64,000 bases of DNA from Pomphorhynchus laevis (lineage: Eukaryota > Acanthocephala > Palaeacanthocephala > Echinorhynchida > Pomphorhynchidae). The stretch covers positions 1 through 64,000 of the forward strand of contig WNNJ02000497.1 in the NCBI GenBank assembly GCA_012934845.2, given 5' to 3'. The position numbers were made by a program, and so were the translations under genes. Shown here piece after piece: positions 22,373 to 32,350 of this stretch; positions within the stretch are counted from its first letter, which is position 1, and the number at the start of each line of letters is the position of its first letter. Below the pieces are notes generated by a model. The model had not been told where the DNA came from. It made no database searches and saw only the letters and a list, made by a program, of their open reading frames with translations.

Positions 22373-23366
22373 GGTGCAAGCGACGGTGTGGGTGAGACTT
22401 GAAGGGCAAGAGAATATCGAGAGTGGATGTGAGTTCAGAGTCGAAAAGAAAGGCGAGATCGTGAGGAGATGAATATGTTATTGTGGGTAATGATAGAGAC
22501 GATTTGAGTAAGGCAGAGCGGAGAAGGGAGAGGTCAAGATTTCTCCAAGGGCGACGTAGGATTGTAGGTGTGTGAGGAGGGGTGTGTTTGTGAGCGAGAT
22601 CAATGGTGATAAGAAAGTGATCGGATAGACCAGGATCATAGATGGACAGTGAGGTGTGGGCAGCAAAATGATCGGGGACAGCGATGATGTCGAGTGCCCC
22701 GCCAAGTATATGTGTGGGGGCAGTAGAGATTAGTTTGTAATTGTAGTTGGATAGAATGTTGATGAAGCGGATGGAATCTGTGGAAGAGGGGCGGTCTAGG
22801 CGGATATTGAAGTCGCCTAGAACGAGTGAAGGGATTGAGGACAAAGAACAATGAGAAAGGAGGTCAGCGAGTTCGGTAAAAAATAAGGCTGTAGGAGCTG
22901 ATGAACCAGGACGGTATACAATGGCGAGATCTAGAGTGATCGGGTTAGAATAACGACAAGTGAGCAATTCAAAAGAGCAAGGACTGAAAGGGGGATTGAT
23001 TTTGCGAAGAGACGCTGGGTGACGCGCGAATGCGACGATGCCGCCATGATTAGAGGATTTAGAAGGGCATGAGCTGAGGGGGCGGGCGGATTCGACTAGG
23101 GAGCAACCGGCAGAGAGCAGACGGCGAATGGAAAGGTCGTCGGAATCTGAGTGCCATGATTCGGTGAGGCAGAAGAGATCGATGGATTGCTTGGTGAATA
23201 GGTTGAGGATAAGATCGGATTTATTGAGAATAGATCTAGTGTTGAGGAGACCGAGGCGGAAACCGTGTGCTGTGGCGAAAGTTGATATGTGCTTATGTTG
23301 ATATGTGCTTGTGAGTTGACATGTTGATATGTGCTTATTGGAGAGGTTGCGAATTAATTTGCACAA
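22092..23366 (-). CDS. Alpha LINE ORF2, AP-endonuclease part (copy 7)
   Basis: A 424-codon frame. After a short N-terminal leader derived from ORF1 and a small repeat, it shows the exonuclease-endonuclease-phosphatase fold of APE-type LINEs: FRLGLLNTRSILNKSDLIL (Asn), LTESWHSDSDD (catalytic Glu), LAIVYRPGSSAPT, LGDFNIRLDRP (Asp-x-Asn), PTHILGGALDIIAV and DPGLSDHFLITIDL (SDH). It nicks genomic DNA to prime reverse transcription. The end (KCNSFWQHKIITSFNSKTLW) is the linker that should lead into RT, which continues in another frame at about 22080. One frame change therefore separates the two enzymatic parts. Confidence 0.87.
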   Translation of the reverse strand: MCKLIRNLSNKHISTCQLTSTYQHKHISTFATAHGFRLGLLNTRSILNKSDLILNLFTKQSIDLFCLTESWHSDSDDLSIRRLLSAGCSLVESARPLSSCPSKSSNHGGIVAFARHPASLRKINPPFSPCSFELLTCRYSNPITLDLAIVYRPGSSAPTALFFTELADLLSHCSLSSIPSLVLGDFNIRLDRPSSTDSIRFINILSNYNYKLISTAPTHILGGALDIIAVPDHFAAHTSLSIYDPGLSDHFLITIDLAHKHTPPHTPTILRRPWRNLDLSLLRSALLKSSLSLPTITYSSPHDLAFLFDSELTSTLDILLPFKSHPHRRLHRAPWFDIQCLLSKRRLRHAFRVYHRSLRRDFRSITPSFRDSYLALRRSHLNLLRTKCNSFWQHKIITSFNSKTLWHTFNSILARSSSPLQHQC

Positions 23367-23455
23367 AATCCATATAGGAAGTCTTCTTTAGACTTACTGT
23401 TGTCGCAGCCGAATGTTGTCCAGACGCTGCAGTCGTGCGTCGAGCACTGTACTTT

Positions 23456-23829
23456 CATTTAAGCATATTTAGTGTCGGTCATAGCTGTTTTTTTCGTCAT
23501 CCCATAAACGTCCTTGTGCATTGAAGCCGTTTAATTTGCTGCTGCAACTGGTCGGCGAGCGCAGCGAGACTATCTGTAACTGTTTGAATTGATCTGCAAT
23601 GTAAGTAGTTTTAATCAAGAATTTTTTAACCAGATCTGTGTATCGTCGACCGGATATAATTGTTAGATAGAGCGGGATGTAACCCCAGTCTGCATACAAA
23701 GTATGCCATGGATTTTCACGATTTAGTTTACTAATAATGGTATTAATAAAAATGGTATAAGGACCATTTGCGGGTAATCTTAATTGTAAATTTTTCGAAT
23801 AATTATATTAAAAAAATAATATTAAAAAA
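23456..23829. other. Unassigned stretch, weak coding look
   Basis: A 76-codon minus-strand frame (23469-23699) and an alternative frame with a leucine/glutamine-rich stretch (DSLAALADQLQQQIKRLQ) are present. Neither matches a family I can name. It lies between the 5' end of alpha copy 7 and a delta fragment, so it may be old element DNA or a host exon remnant. Confidence 0.3.
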
Positions 23830-24560
23830 AAGACCTCAAGGATACCATGATGCACATGAAGGTGCATTAACATGGCGAGTAAGGGCTATACGCTAAATAA
23901 ATTACTGTTTTATGATGATATTGCAACATGCTACGGTTGGCAACCTTATCAACCACCTTCATATTGTCAGTGTGGTAAATCGTTTTACTTAACTCATGCT
24001 CAGTCCTGTCAGGCAGGTGGCATGCCGTCAATTCGTCATAATATCCTTCGCAACTTGTTAGTTGATGAGTTCTTTACTGTCATCAATTAAGTATGTATGG
24101 ATACTTCACTCTAATCGGTACCGGATTTTGTGACTTTTGAAGCATCTACTACAACGATAGACGCCAACTTACTCTCATACATCTTATGTATTGGATTGGA
24201 AGGTGTTACTACAGAGCGGTCCTCCTTGGACATTGTAGTTTTTAATCATCTTGCTCCGTCTTACTCACCCGGTACTGTTACTTCTAAATTTATTTCACGA
24301 GCAACGAAAAAGAACAAAATACGATTAAAGGGGTACGCGTATGGAAATAGCTAAATTTATGCCAATTGTATTGGCAGCGAACTGTAGCATTTGGCCCTCT
24401 GCATCGAAGGTAGTGAAGCGTATTGCACAAACTAAAGCCGTCTCGCTTTTCACTTCTATACAATGATTGGATCAACTATTTAAGACGCACGATCGGTTTT
24501 GCGCTAGCAAATGTATCATCAATGTGCGTTTGATATGCTGCTCGGTATACAATAAACAAT
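23830..24560 (+). pseudogene. Delta-family retroelement fragment, zinc finger and endonuclease
   Basis: The plus strand shows CQCGKSFYLTHAQSCQAGGM followed by PSIRHNILRNLL. This is the same CxC...H...C box plus IRH as at 28380-28470, and resembles the CCHC zinc finger that precedes the restriction-like endonuclease in R2-type LINEs. Downstream come SSLDIVVFNHLAPSY, and then FMPIVLAANCSIWPSASKVV near 24360, matching FAPIVLSCFGGAVKSSAQLI of the longer copy. RT is missing here. Broken fragment; the clade is not certain. Confidence 0.65.
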
Positions 24561-24739
24561 CCGGTTGACAAGGTGATAACAATTTAAGATAACAATTTGA
24601 ATTAATTTTTTATAAGAATTTCATAGGCCTATTTAAGGGCAGCACTTATTTTATTTATTATCTGTAAATAAATGTTTTATATATAAAAAACATTATTATT
24701 ACAACGCATAGTTTAACCAACAAGGATTATTTACTCAAT
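24561..24739. other. AT-rich spacer
   Basis: Short AT-rich stretch with no recognisable feature between a delta fragment and a beta fragment. Confidence 0.5.
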
Positions 24740-25568
24740 CACAACAAATCATTTATAAATTCAATAAAATAAAAAGTAAGGTGATACTCGAATACACGGG
24801 CTGCTACAATAATTAAGAACAACCCTTCGAAAACTAGCCACGGGCAGTGCAACCATATCGTAAGTAAGATCGTTCGAAACTCGTAATACTCTGTGGGATA
24901 ATCGAGAGGATGTGTTACTTGACCCTTGTCCACAATTCATCAGTTGACATGAGTGTCCCATGTTGCGCCGTCTTCTATTTGTTATCACATATTGTTGTGG
25001 ATACTCATGAATTCCCTTCACCATAAGGTACATGGCTAACATATCAAGGTACATTAACCTGAGAAAAACTATTAACATTCACAGTGAGTATAGGCGTTGT
25101 GAGTATCTCAGATTTGAAATTTCAGTGAATAATTTGCCATCACGTCGTAGAATACATTCTAAACTGTTAACCTCACCCTTGGAAATTGGAAAATTCGCTT
25201 GGATACTGTATTATTAATGAGGGCGTACTAAATATTTATATACGACGCTAAAACATGAATGTGATAGGTGCGAATAAACATTCTTAATAATATAAAGTTT
25301 CCCATTAGCTTCAGCACATCTTCGATCAGTGTCAACTCTAGTTCTCAAAGTCCGATCCCACATTATTCCAAAATCCCCAACACTCACAACTGTTTCAATC
25401 TCTTGTAACCCTAGCATATATGAAGATATAAGTGAATACCTTACAAAACGCATGTGAGGACATTTCGATACATTTATCAATAAACCGGTCTGACAACTCC
25501 ATTCATAAATTTTATTAACTTCCATCTGAAATTTCACACGATCAGCTAACGAACCAAGATACGTTGGA
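24740..25568 (-). pseudogene. Beta LINE copy 3, RT C-terminal fragment
   Basis: Reading right to left, the minus strand gives VKFQMEVNKIYEWSCQTGLL, INVSKCPHMRF, VGDFGIMWDRTLRTRVDTDR (normally LGV..D..L....HI), HSCFSVVYKYLVRPH (normally LYK.LVRPHLEY), and LRLMYLDMLAMYLMVKGIH (normally RL.ADLI..YKI..G). These are the post-palm RT signatures of the CR1/L2 group, and the same blocks occur at 31295-32340. A switch near 25568 joins it to alpha sequence of the same orientation. Several breaks, no product. Confidence 0.7.
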
Positions 25569-26344
25569 GAGTTAACTGGTGTTTTTGGAAGAGTTAGCGA
25601 AAGTGCTAAGGTAGTAATCAATCTTAGTGAAAAGTAAGCTGAGGCAAGAGAAAGGTATGCTTGAACATCTAATAGTCTAAGAATGCGTCTAAGGTCTTTG
25701 AGCCGTAAGTTGGAAGAGCAAACTAATGACAAGCAAAAGAAGTAATACATAGCCTGTTATAAAAATAAAAACCAAAAAAAGTTTAGATGTTCATCTATGG
25801 TAAAATTTTCGAGATTAGGAAAACGGGTGATTGATATGGGTCGATTTGGGAAGGTGCAATCCAATGAACTTTTAACTTTTCAATATTCAGAAACACATAA
25901 ATAGAAGTGAGATACTGTGAGATGAGCAAATTCGTTGGAAAAGATAAGTTATGTGATCAATGTTCGCATTGGCGTAAAGAGATGTTAGCATTCTAACATT
26001 ATTGTGAAATTTATTGGAAGTAGTTAGGCAGAATAAATAACCCAGTAGGAGTGAAAAGAAGTGTGCCAGAACGGATCGTTGGGGAACTTAATGTGTAAGT
26101 GAAAACGAAAAGTAGTAGGAAAAATTTGAGAATACTGAAAAGACATGGTCAGTACGATTTAATGTAAACCACTATAATGTCCTAAAAAACATCAACATGC
26201 AGAAGACCATAGTGTTGGATGGGTAGTCTACAATGTCAAAGCTGAAGAAAGATCGCGATAAATAACAGTGCAAAGCTTTTTGTCACGGGACAGACACATA
26301 TCATTAAACACCTTTTGACTGACAGTTTAGGTATAATAATGAAG
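25569..26344 (-). pseudogene. Alpha LINE copy 8, RT part (left of the insertion)
   Basis: The minus strand carries decayed alpha RT sequence: KTPVNS, LRLITTLALSLT and LRRILRLLDVQAYLSLASA correspond to ANSPKSI, FPKIDYCLSLF and LRDIRRIRPLIDFRSCMSLL of copy 7. It is interrupted at 26344 by a 3.5-kb insertion and resumes at 29881. Its own 3' end is missing where beta copy 3 begins. Among the most decayed alpha copies here. Confidence 0.65.
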
Positions 26345-26607
26345 TTGAAACCTGATAGCATAGCAGTTCCTCCTGATGACCTCTAATTCTTATTATGATA
26401 CAACGTCTGTTATTTATTAGTCAATTCATAAAAATGACGTTTATTTTAAATTTCAATTTTTTATTTTAACTTGATTTAAATTATAGAAAATCTAAAAACA
26501 ATTATTAATTTTATTATTTAATTATTAAATTTTGATTTAGCATTATTATGTTTTGTTTATTTTATAATTATATTAAATACGTAGACTCAGTTAGCTGATT
26601 TGATTTA
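26345..26607 (+). repeat. Repeat R copy 2, left terminal repeat
   Basis: Begins TTGAAACCTGATAGCATAGC just inside the target duplication and ends GACTCAGTTAGCTGATTTGA. Its last ~190 bp match 29688-29880 almost base for base. Confidence 0.75.
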
Positions 26608-27011
26608 ATGTACACAGCACAATTTTATTAACTTAAAATTAGGAAATAAACTATAGATGACTAGTTTGAGAATAGCAATTTATTTCAATAAATAAATAAA
26701 GATTTTCTTAAGAATATATAAAATATATTAATTATATATTATCTGAATATATAAATATATATTCTATAAAATCTTATATAATTATTTATTATTATTAATT
26801 CTTATTTATTATTTTATTTAGCATTAATTTTTAATATATAAATAATTTAATATGATTAATTTGACTTAATTGATTAACAGAATACCTTATTAATTACATT
26901 AATATATTAATATAATTATTATTTATTTATATATTAAATTAATTATAATATAATCATTATTAAAGAATTGATAAAGAATTAATAATGATAAATAATTAAT
27001 TATGATAAAGA

Positions 27012-27095
27012 ATTATTGGAGCTGGATCAAAGAAGAGAGGAAATTGCTTTTGATATCTCGATAACTACTGTTAGTATCTTCATTTTCTAACAGAA
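27012..27095 (-). repeat. Lone terminal module of the inverted-repeat element family
   Basis: TTATTGGAGCTGGATCAAAG followed by TTTTGATATCTCGATAACTA matches the left end of the element at 42011-48022. No partner in inverted orientation is seen nearby. Its hairpin region is altered compared with the other four modules. Confidence 0.65.
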
Positions 27096-27254
27096 GATGA
27101 CATCTAATCCTTATTCTGATACATATTATGTTATTTATTAGTCAATTCATAAAAATGATTTTTATTTCAAATTTCAATTTTTTATTTTAACTTGATATAA
27201 ATTTCAATTTCAATTTTTTTATGGATAATAAACAATATACTTTGTATTAGAATA

Positions 27255-27540
27255 AGACACTATATAATCAAATTTCATCAGAGGAAATACATCATTAACA
27301 CGTATTTGGCCCCGCTGCTATGTTGGGTAGAGGAGTTAGGGGCCGAAACATGATAACATAGCAGTTCCTCCTGATGACCTCTAATCCTTATTCTAATACA
27401 GCGTCTGCTATTTATTAGTCAATTCATAAAAATGAATTTTATTTTAAACTTCAATTTTTATTTTAACTTGATATAAATTTCAATTTTAATTTTTTATTTT
27501 AACTTATAAATTGATAAAAAATTGCTGAATTGATAAAAAA
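27255..27540 (+). repeat. Repeat R copy 4, internal
   Basis: Colinear with 4321-4600, including the 10-bp inverted pair CTGCTATGTT (27315-27324) and AACATAGCAG (27355-27364). A partial copy of the middle of the repeat lies just upstream at 27108-27245. Confidence 0.65.
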
Positions 27541-27542
27541 AT

Positions 27543-28995
27543 TTATTATTATTATTATTACAAGGCTTTCAAATTCTTGTGTGACTACGGCCGTGCTTTC
27601 GGATTTCATGTCAACAGCAACAAATGCGTTCTACTAACTAGTCCCGAAAATGCAGATAGTACCCGCAAACTTTTTAATGAAACGGGAATCGACATTGTTG
27701 TCGATGGCACGTTAGTACTCGGTGCTCCTATTGGAACAGATGATTATATAAATAAAACTACGGAACAAAAGATCTCTAATTATTGCTCATTAGTAAATCG
27801 TCTTGCTGACGTGGGTATTCTTGATTTGCAGATAAGCTATACTAGTATGACCAGATCGCTTCAGCATAAATGGATTCACTTGCAAAGAACCACAAACTGT
27901 TCAATTGGTAGTTTCGATGATCTCTATGACACCATTCAGAAGCGTTTTGATAAGCTTTTTAATTTGAAATTGCCTGACGACGATTATTTATGGCCGTTAT
28001 TTTCCCTTCCGATAAGACTAGGTGGTCTAGGTATTGCTGACCCACGTTTTACTGCGATAGAAGAGTTTAAAAGCTCAAAAGATATATGCACTCCTTATTT
28101 AAATGGCTTATACGGTGTGGACTTAAGGACTGAACAATCCAAACGCATTGCCCTTATAGGCACTTCAAAGATTGATATTCAAAAGTCATTGCTTAGAGAT
28201 CGAGTAGCTAATGTTGGTGACAATTTGTTACGTATTATGGAACATCTACAAGTCAAAGGTGCCTCGTCATGGCTCTCCACATATCCTACGAGTGATCGTT
28301 GGACTCGAGTTAGCAATGTAGAATTTCGTGACGCACTTGCAGCTCGATATCATAGACTACCACTAGACGCGCCCTCTCATTGCCCCTGCGGTGAACATAA
28401 TTCTCTGGCTCACTCACTTACCTGTCCCACCGGAGGTCATCCATCGATAAGACATGATTCAATTCGTGATATATTTTCTAAAACCTTGACAGAAATATGT
28501 GATAATGTGTAAAAAGAGCCAACACTACTGCCAGTAAATTCTAGTATTCATTTCGAGCGCATATCTACATCTCGCGCTCATGATGCACGTTTGGATATCG
28601 CCTGCTGTGGTTTTTATGGAAGTCGTTCGGAGCGAACTTTATTTGATACTTGCGTTTTTAACGTTTTCGCTCCGTCCAACCTTTCGAAATCCGCTGGGGC
28701 TGCTTTTACATATCACGAAACACGTAAATTCGCTAAGTATCAAGAGAGAGTAACTGCCATAGAGAGGGCGAATTTCGCACCTATCGTGTTATCATGTTTC
28801 GGTGGAGCAGTAAAATCATCTGCACAATTAATTCAGAGAATTGCACAGAAGATGGCAATAAAAAACAATCATTCCTACTCAGAAGAATTGACAAAATTAC
28901 GGTCAAAGATTGGAATTCAGTTGGCTCGTTCAATTTCGATGTGTATTCGCGGTCCTCGTTCTGCTCGACATCGACCTGCAAACTCAATGAACTAA
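27543..28995 (+). pseudogene. Delta-family RT and endonuclease segment, longest copy
   Basis: Two adjacent plus-strand frames cover it, 27577-28512 (311 codons) and 28591-28995 (134 codons). The first has the end of a reverse transcriptase (FGFHVNSNKCVLLT, GTLVLGAPIGTDDYI, SLPIRLGGLGIADPRF), then LLRDRVANVGDN, FRDALAARYHRLPLD, and the zinc-binding box CPCGEHNSLAHSLTCPTGGH with PSIRHDSIRD. The second begins in the endonuclease-like part (LDIACCGFYGSRSERTLFDT, CVFNVFAPSNLS, RKFAKYQERV, FAPIVLSCFGGAVKSS) and ends SISMCIRGPRSARHR. The RT palm is missing, so the copy is 5'-truncated; (TTA)n precedes it. It resembles RLE-type LINEs in domain order. It looks broken. Confidence 0.7.
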
Positions 28996-29677
28996 AATTT
29001 ATAGTATAACTATATTTGTTTGTTTTTTTTTTTCAAAAAAAATCAATTATTAAAAAAAAAATTATTATTATTATTTTTATTTATTTTGGTCAATACGTGC
29101 TTGTCAATCACATGTTTCAAACAATAAGGAACAACACACTCATATCGCCAAATCCATTTTTTATTTAATTAATTAGATAATTAATTACTTGTTTCAAAAA
29201 ATTCATATTAATTAAAAATATTCATTTTAAAAAATCAAAATAATCAATTCCAAAACGCCACTAATAGTTTTATTAGAAAAAACAATTAAACTTTAATCGA
29301 TTATAAAAAAATTCCCATTAAACTAATAATTGAAAAGTCAGTTATTGAATACTAACAACTTGGTTATATGTAGCTTATTGATTCACTTAATTTAATTTAA
29401 ATAATTAAAATTATTTTATTAATCAAGTAATTAATTGCATATCAAATATAAATTAAAAATTTGCATAAAACCGAAATAGTCAATACCGACAAGTTACTGA
29501 TATTTTTATTATAAGTGAAAATATGTCTTTGATCGATTTAAGACAAAATCGATTACATAACAAAATCCTAAGTAGTATATATAATTTGCATTTAATATAA
29601 CTAAAATATATTTTATAAAGGTATAATAATTATCGAATTTTTAAATAAAGTGTATTATTTTCTAATCATAATTTTTG
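28996..29677. other. AT-rich stretch inside the composite
   Basis: Poly-T, poly-A and (TTA)n tracts at 29018-29085 may be the tail of the delta segment. The rest is AT-rich with no recognised feature. Confidence 0.5.
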
Positions 29678-29880
29678 ATACAACGTCTGTTATTTATTAT
29701 TCAATTCATAAAAATTAACTTTTATCTTAAATTTTGATTTTTTTAACTTGATATAAATTATAGAAAATCTAAAAACAATTATTTATTTTATTATTTAATT
29801 ATTAAATTTTGATTTAGCATTATTATGTTTTGTTTATTTTATAATTATATTAAATACGTAGACTCAGTTAGCTGATTTGA
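29678..29880 (+). repeat. Repeat R copy 5, right terminal repeat
   Basis: A direct copy of 26387-26607 that ends at the same base, GCTGATTTGA, immediately followed by the second TAATGAAG target duplication. Confidence 0.75.
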
Positions 29881-31285
29881 TAATGAAGACGAAAAGCAGA
29901 CTGAAAAGGAGGATATGAAAATTAGTTGAAATAAGAAGTGACTTGGCTTAGAACAAGTCTTTCGATAAGTTTGGAAATGATTGTGAGGTAATAACTAGGT
30001 CGGTATGATGTATAAAGGGATTTGTCTAAAGACGATTTTTTCATGAGTTCGTATAATGACAAATTTTAATTGATTTGGAAATACATTATTTTGGATTGAC
30101 GAATTAAAAGCAGTTGTAAGTAAGGAGGTATGATTATAAGTTTAAGGAAATGAGTTGGCATTGAATCCAATAGTGATGTACAGTTAGGTAGTAATTGAAT
30201 AGTCGACTTAACTTCATCTTTAGATACTGGGAGAAAATAATAATGCCCAGGAAATCAAATATATGCAAATGAAATTGAGGACGCTTAAGTGGATGAAAGA
30301 CATGAAATTATAGTGGTCCATTTGGTAAACAAATAAAAAGAGAAAATAGGATGGTAAATAGTAGAGCAACTAGATGCCGATCGATCTAGAACAAAATTTA
30401 ATGTTTTCCATGTTGTCCTCCAGCTTATTAAAGTGAAAAGTTTATTCTGTCAGAAAAGTGTACGTTTTTTACAAAGTAGTAAGTGATGTGAGCTTCAAAG
30501 ACTGAGATAATGATGGTATATATTTAGGGAGTTGAAACACTGACAATATTTAAGATATCGGAGATACCTTAAGCTTCCATTTAAGATACCGAAGCTTCCA
30601 TTTAGAAAGCTTGCATTAAGTGCTAAAGCTTGTATTCAGTGGAGATCTGTGGTGACGTTTGATTAACTGTGGTATAAGGGCAAAACGCGGTTTAAAATAT
30701 TGGCAATTTCAAAAAGTGTAACTTATGTCGAGAACGTGAGTGAGAAACCTTTATAGGAAATAGTAAGAGCGGAATATTGAGAGTAAACATAACAAGGAAG
30801 TAATCAGAAAGATCACGATCGTACGACCAGGGACAGCGATAAGATCAAAAGTGCCGCGTTAGACATGCGTAGTCATATCCAATGTTATGCAATAGTTGTA
30901 ATCGACTGAGTTTTAGAAACAGTCAAATCGAATGTTAAAGTCACCAAGATCAATTGATGCAAGATATAAGTATAAAGATGAGACAGGAGAATAGCAAGTT
31001 TTACGAAAGCAATGTAGACGGTTGAGATGAACTATTGTACAATAGCTAATTCAAGAGATGAGTGTTTAAAGTATTCTAAAGAGAAACAATTCAAAAGTAG
31101 CTGGATAGAGCGGATGATATATGAATTGAATATGTGTAGATAATCGAGAAAATGCTGAAATACCACCGTTATTATCGTTAATTTACAAGACAAAGCCCTA
31201 AGGTTGTTGAGTCTACTCACCAAAACATAAAACAGCATTAAAAACAACTACGGTTAAAATTTTGAAATTGTAGTAAATCTGTCGG
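29881..31285 (-). pseudogene. Alpha LINE copy 8, endonuclease to RT part (right of the insertion)
   Basis: It resumes the alpha element cut at 26344. The plus-strand text GAAAAGCAGACTGAAAAGGA at about 29892 corresponds to the FQSAFRSNHSTE region of copy 7 at about 21628. Moving right, the blocks align with copy 7 through the ORF2 linker to the endonuclease GDFNI region (about 30940) and SSNPITLDLAIVY region (about 31040-31100). It ends near 31285 against beta copy 2. Confidence 0.65.
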
Positions 31286-32350
31286 GTATACCATTTAAAT
31301 AGCTTCTTGATTGGGATGGTGTATCCATTCCAGAAGTCTCCTTTTGAATGTAGCAATATTGTCTACACGTACTAAAGTGTCCGATAACATGTTCCATACA
31401 CTAACAGCACGATGCGAAACACAATATAGACTAGGACACTTTCCATGCGATTTTGTTCTAAGATGCAAACTATGTCCTCGATGACAAGTGCATCGGTTAA
31501 AACCTACATACTCTGAAAATTCTGAGGGGAATCCGTCATAGCCTTTAGCAATCTTACACACTACTATCAAATCTAAATACATTCAATGAGGCCGAATATA
31601 ATTTATACCTAATATTTTGAGTCTTTCTGTGTAAGGAGAACGTGAAATTGTTGCACATAATCGAGACCTTCGTCTGAGTATATTATCGAGTGAATTTATC
31701 TCCTCTTTAGTACATGGAAACTTTGATTGAATGTTGTACTCGATGTGCGGACGAATCAATGCATTTTAAAGAATCTTAAAACATTCGATGGGTAAGGATT
31801 TTAAACAATTTTTCAATAAATAAAGAATACGCCGTCCCTTCGAACACAGTCTGTTCGTATTTATACGAGTCTTGAGAGATGACTGAATAATTGTGCCAAG
31901 GTCACGTGCGTGATTCGCTGTACATACGATACTAGGGTTTAACATGTAATAAACGGTATATTACTTTGACCAAAACGCAAATGAACACACTTACCTACAT
32001 TTAGTGTAAGTCTTGTTCAAACACTTCATTCGTAAATAATATTTAAATCCCGTTGTAATACATTTATATCGCTTCTGGATGAAATTCCAGACCAGATCTT
32101 AAGGTCATCAGCAATAGCCGAATACGGACAATGCAATTATTTTACCAACGTATTTAGGTAGATATTAAAAAATAATGGGTCTAAAACAGTACCTTGAGGT
32201 ACAACTGGCGCAGCTGAACGAGGTAATGATAAGCTTGATCCCACACGAAAATGATAAGAACACCACGTTAGAAATGTATAAAGTCAATTAACGACTATCG
32301 GATCTACATTACAGTCTACAAGCACTTCAATAAGATTTTCATGGCATATT
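31286..32350 (-). pseudogene. Beta LINE copy 2, RT second half and C-terminus
   Basis: Reading right to left, the minus strand gives CHENLIEVLVDCNVDPIVVN, VVPQGTVLDPLFFNIYLN (motif B), IADDLKIWSGISSRSDINV (motif C, xADD), VRPHIEYNIQSKFPCTKEEI (normally LVRPHLEY), then RLCATISRSPYTERLKILGI, MYLDLIVVCKIAKGYDGFPS, CHRGHSLHLRTKSHG, VSHRAVSVWNMLSDTLVRVD and FKRRLLEWI, the LINE C-terminus. Assignment to the CR1/L2 group is by these motifs. It is the downstream part of an element whose upstream half is at 36599-38505. Confidence 0.8.

Larger units (their letters stand above)
20354..23455 (-). mobile_element. Alpha LINE copy 7, both ends present, ORF1 deleted
   Basis: The 3' end at 20354-20400 (minus) has the stem-loop and poly-A-like tail. 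The 5' end at about 23450 matches the start of the full-length copy at 42362: both begin CAGTGCTCG and share AGTAAGTCTAAAGAAGACTT. Between them ORF1 is almost gone. Its first codons run into a short repeat of TTGATATGTGCTTA units (23282-23340) and then straight into the endonuclease. ORF2 is the best preserved in the window, with one frame change between endonuclease and RT. Confidence 0.85.
26345..29880 (+). mobile_element. 3.5-kb insertion with direct terminal repeats and an 8-bp target duplication
   Basis: TAATGAAG lies at 26337-26344 and again at 29881-29888, exactly where the surrounding alpha LINE breaks and resumes. Inside those flanks the left end (26345-26607) and the right end (29678-29880) are direct copies of repeat R; both end GACTCAGTTAGCTGATTTGA. 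The interior holds another R copy (27255-27540), a partial one (27108-27245), a lone terminal module of the inverted-repeat family (27012-27095) and a delta-family RT/endonuclease segment on the plus strand (27543-28995). Direct terminal repeats around an RT segment look LTR-like, but the encoded protein is delta type, so this may instead be a composite. It looks broken; not assigned to a family. Confidence 0.6.

Noticed and set aside
25214-25750. A 178-codon minus-strand frame read as a single RT
   Set aside because: The N-terminal third is alpha and the rest is beta, joined near 25568.
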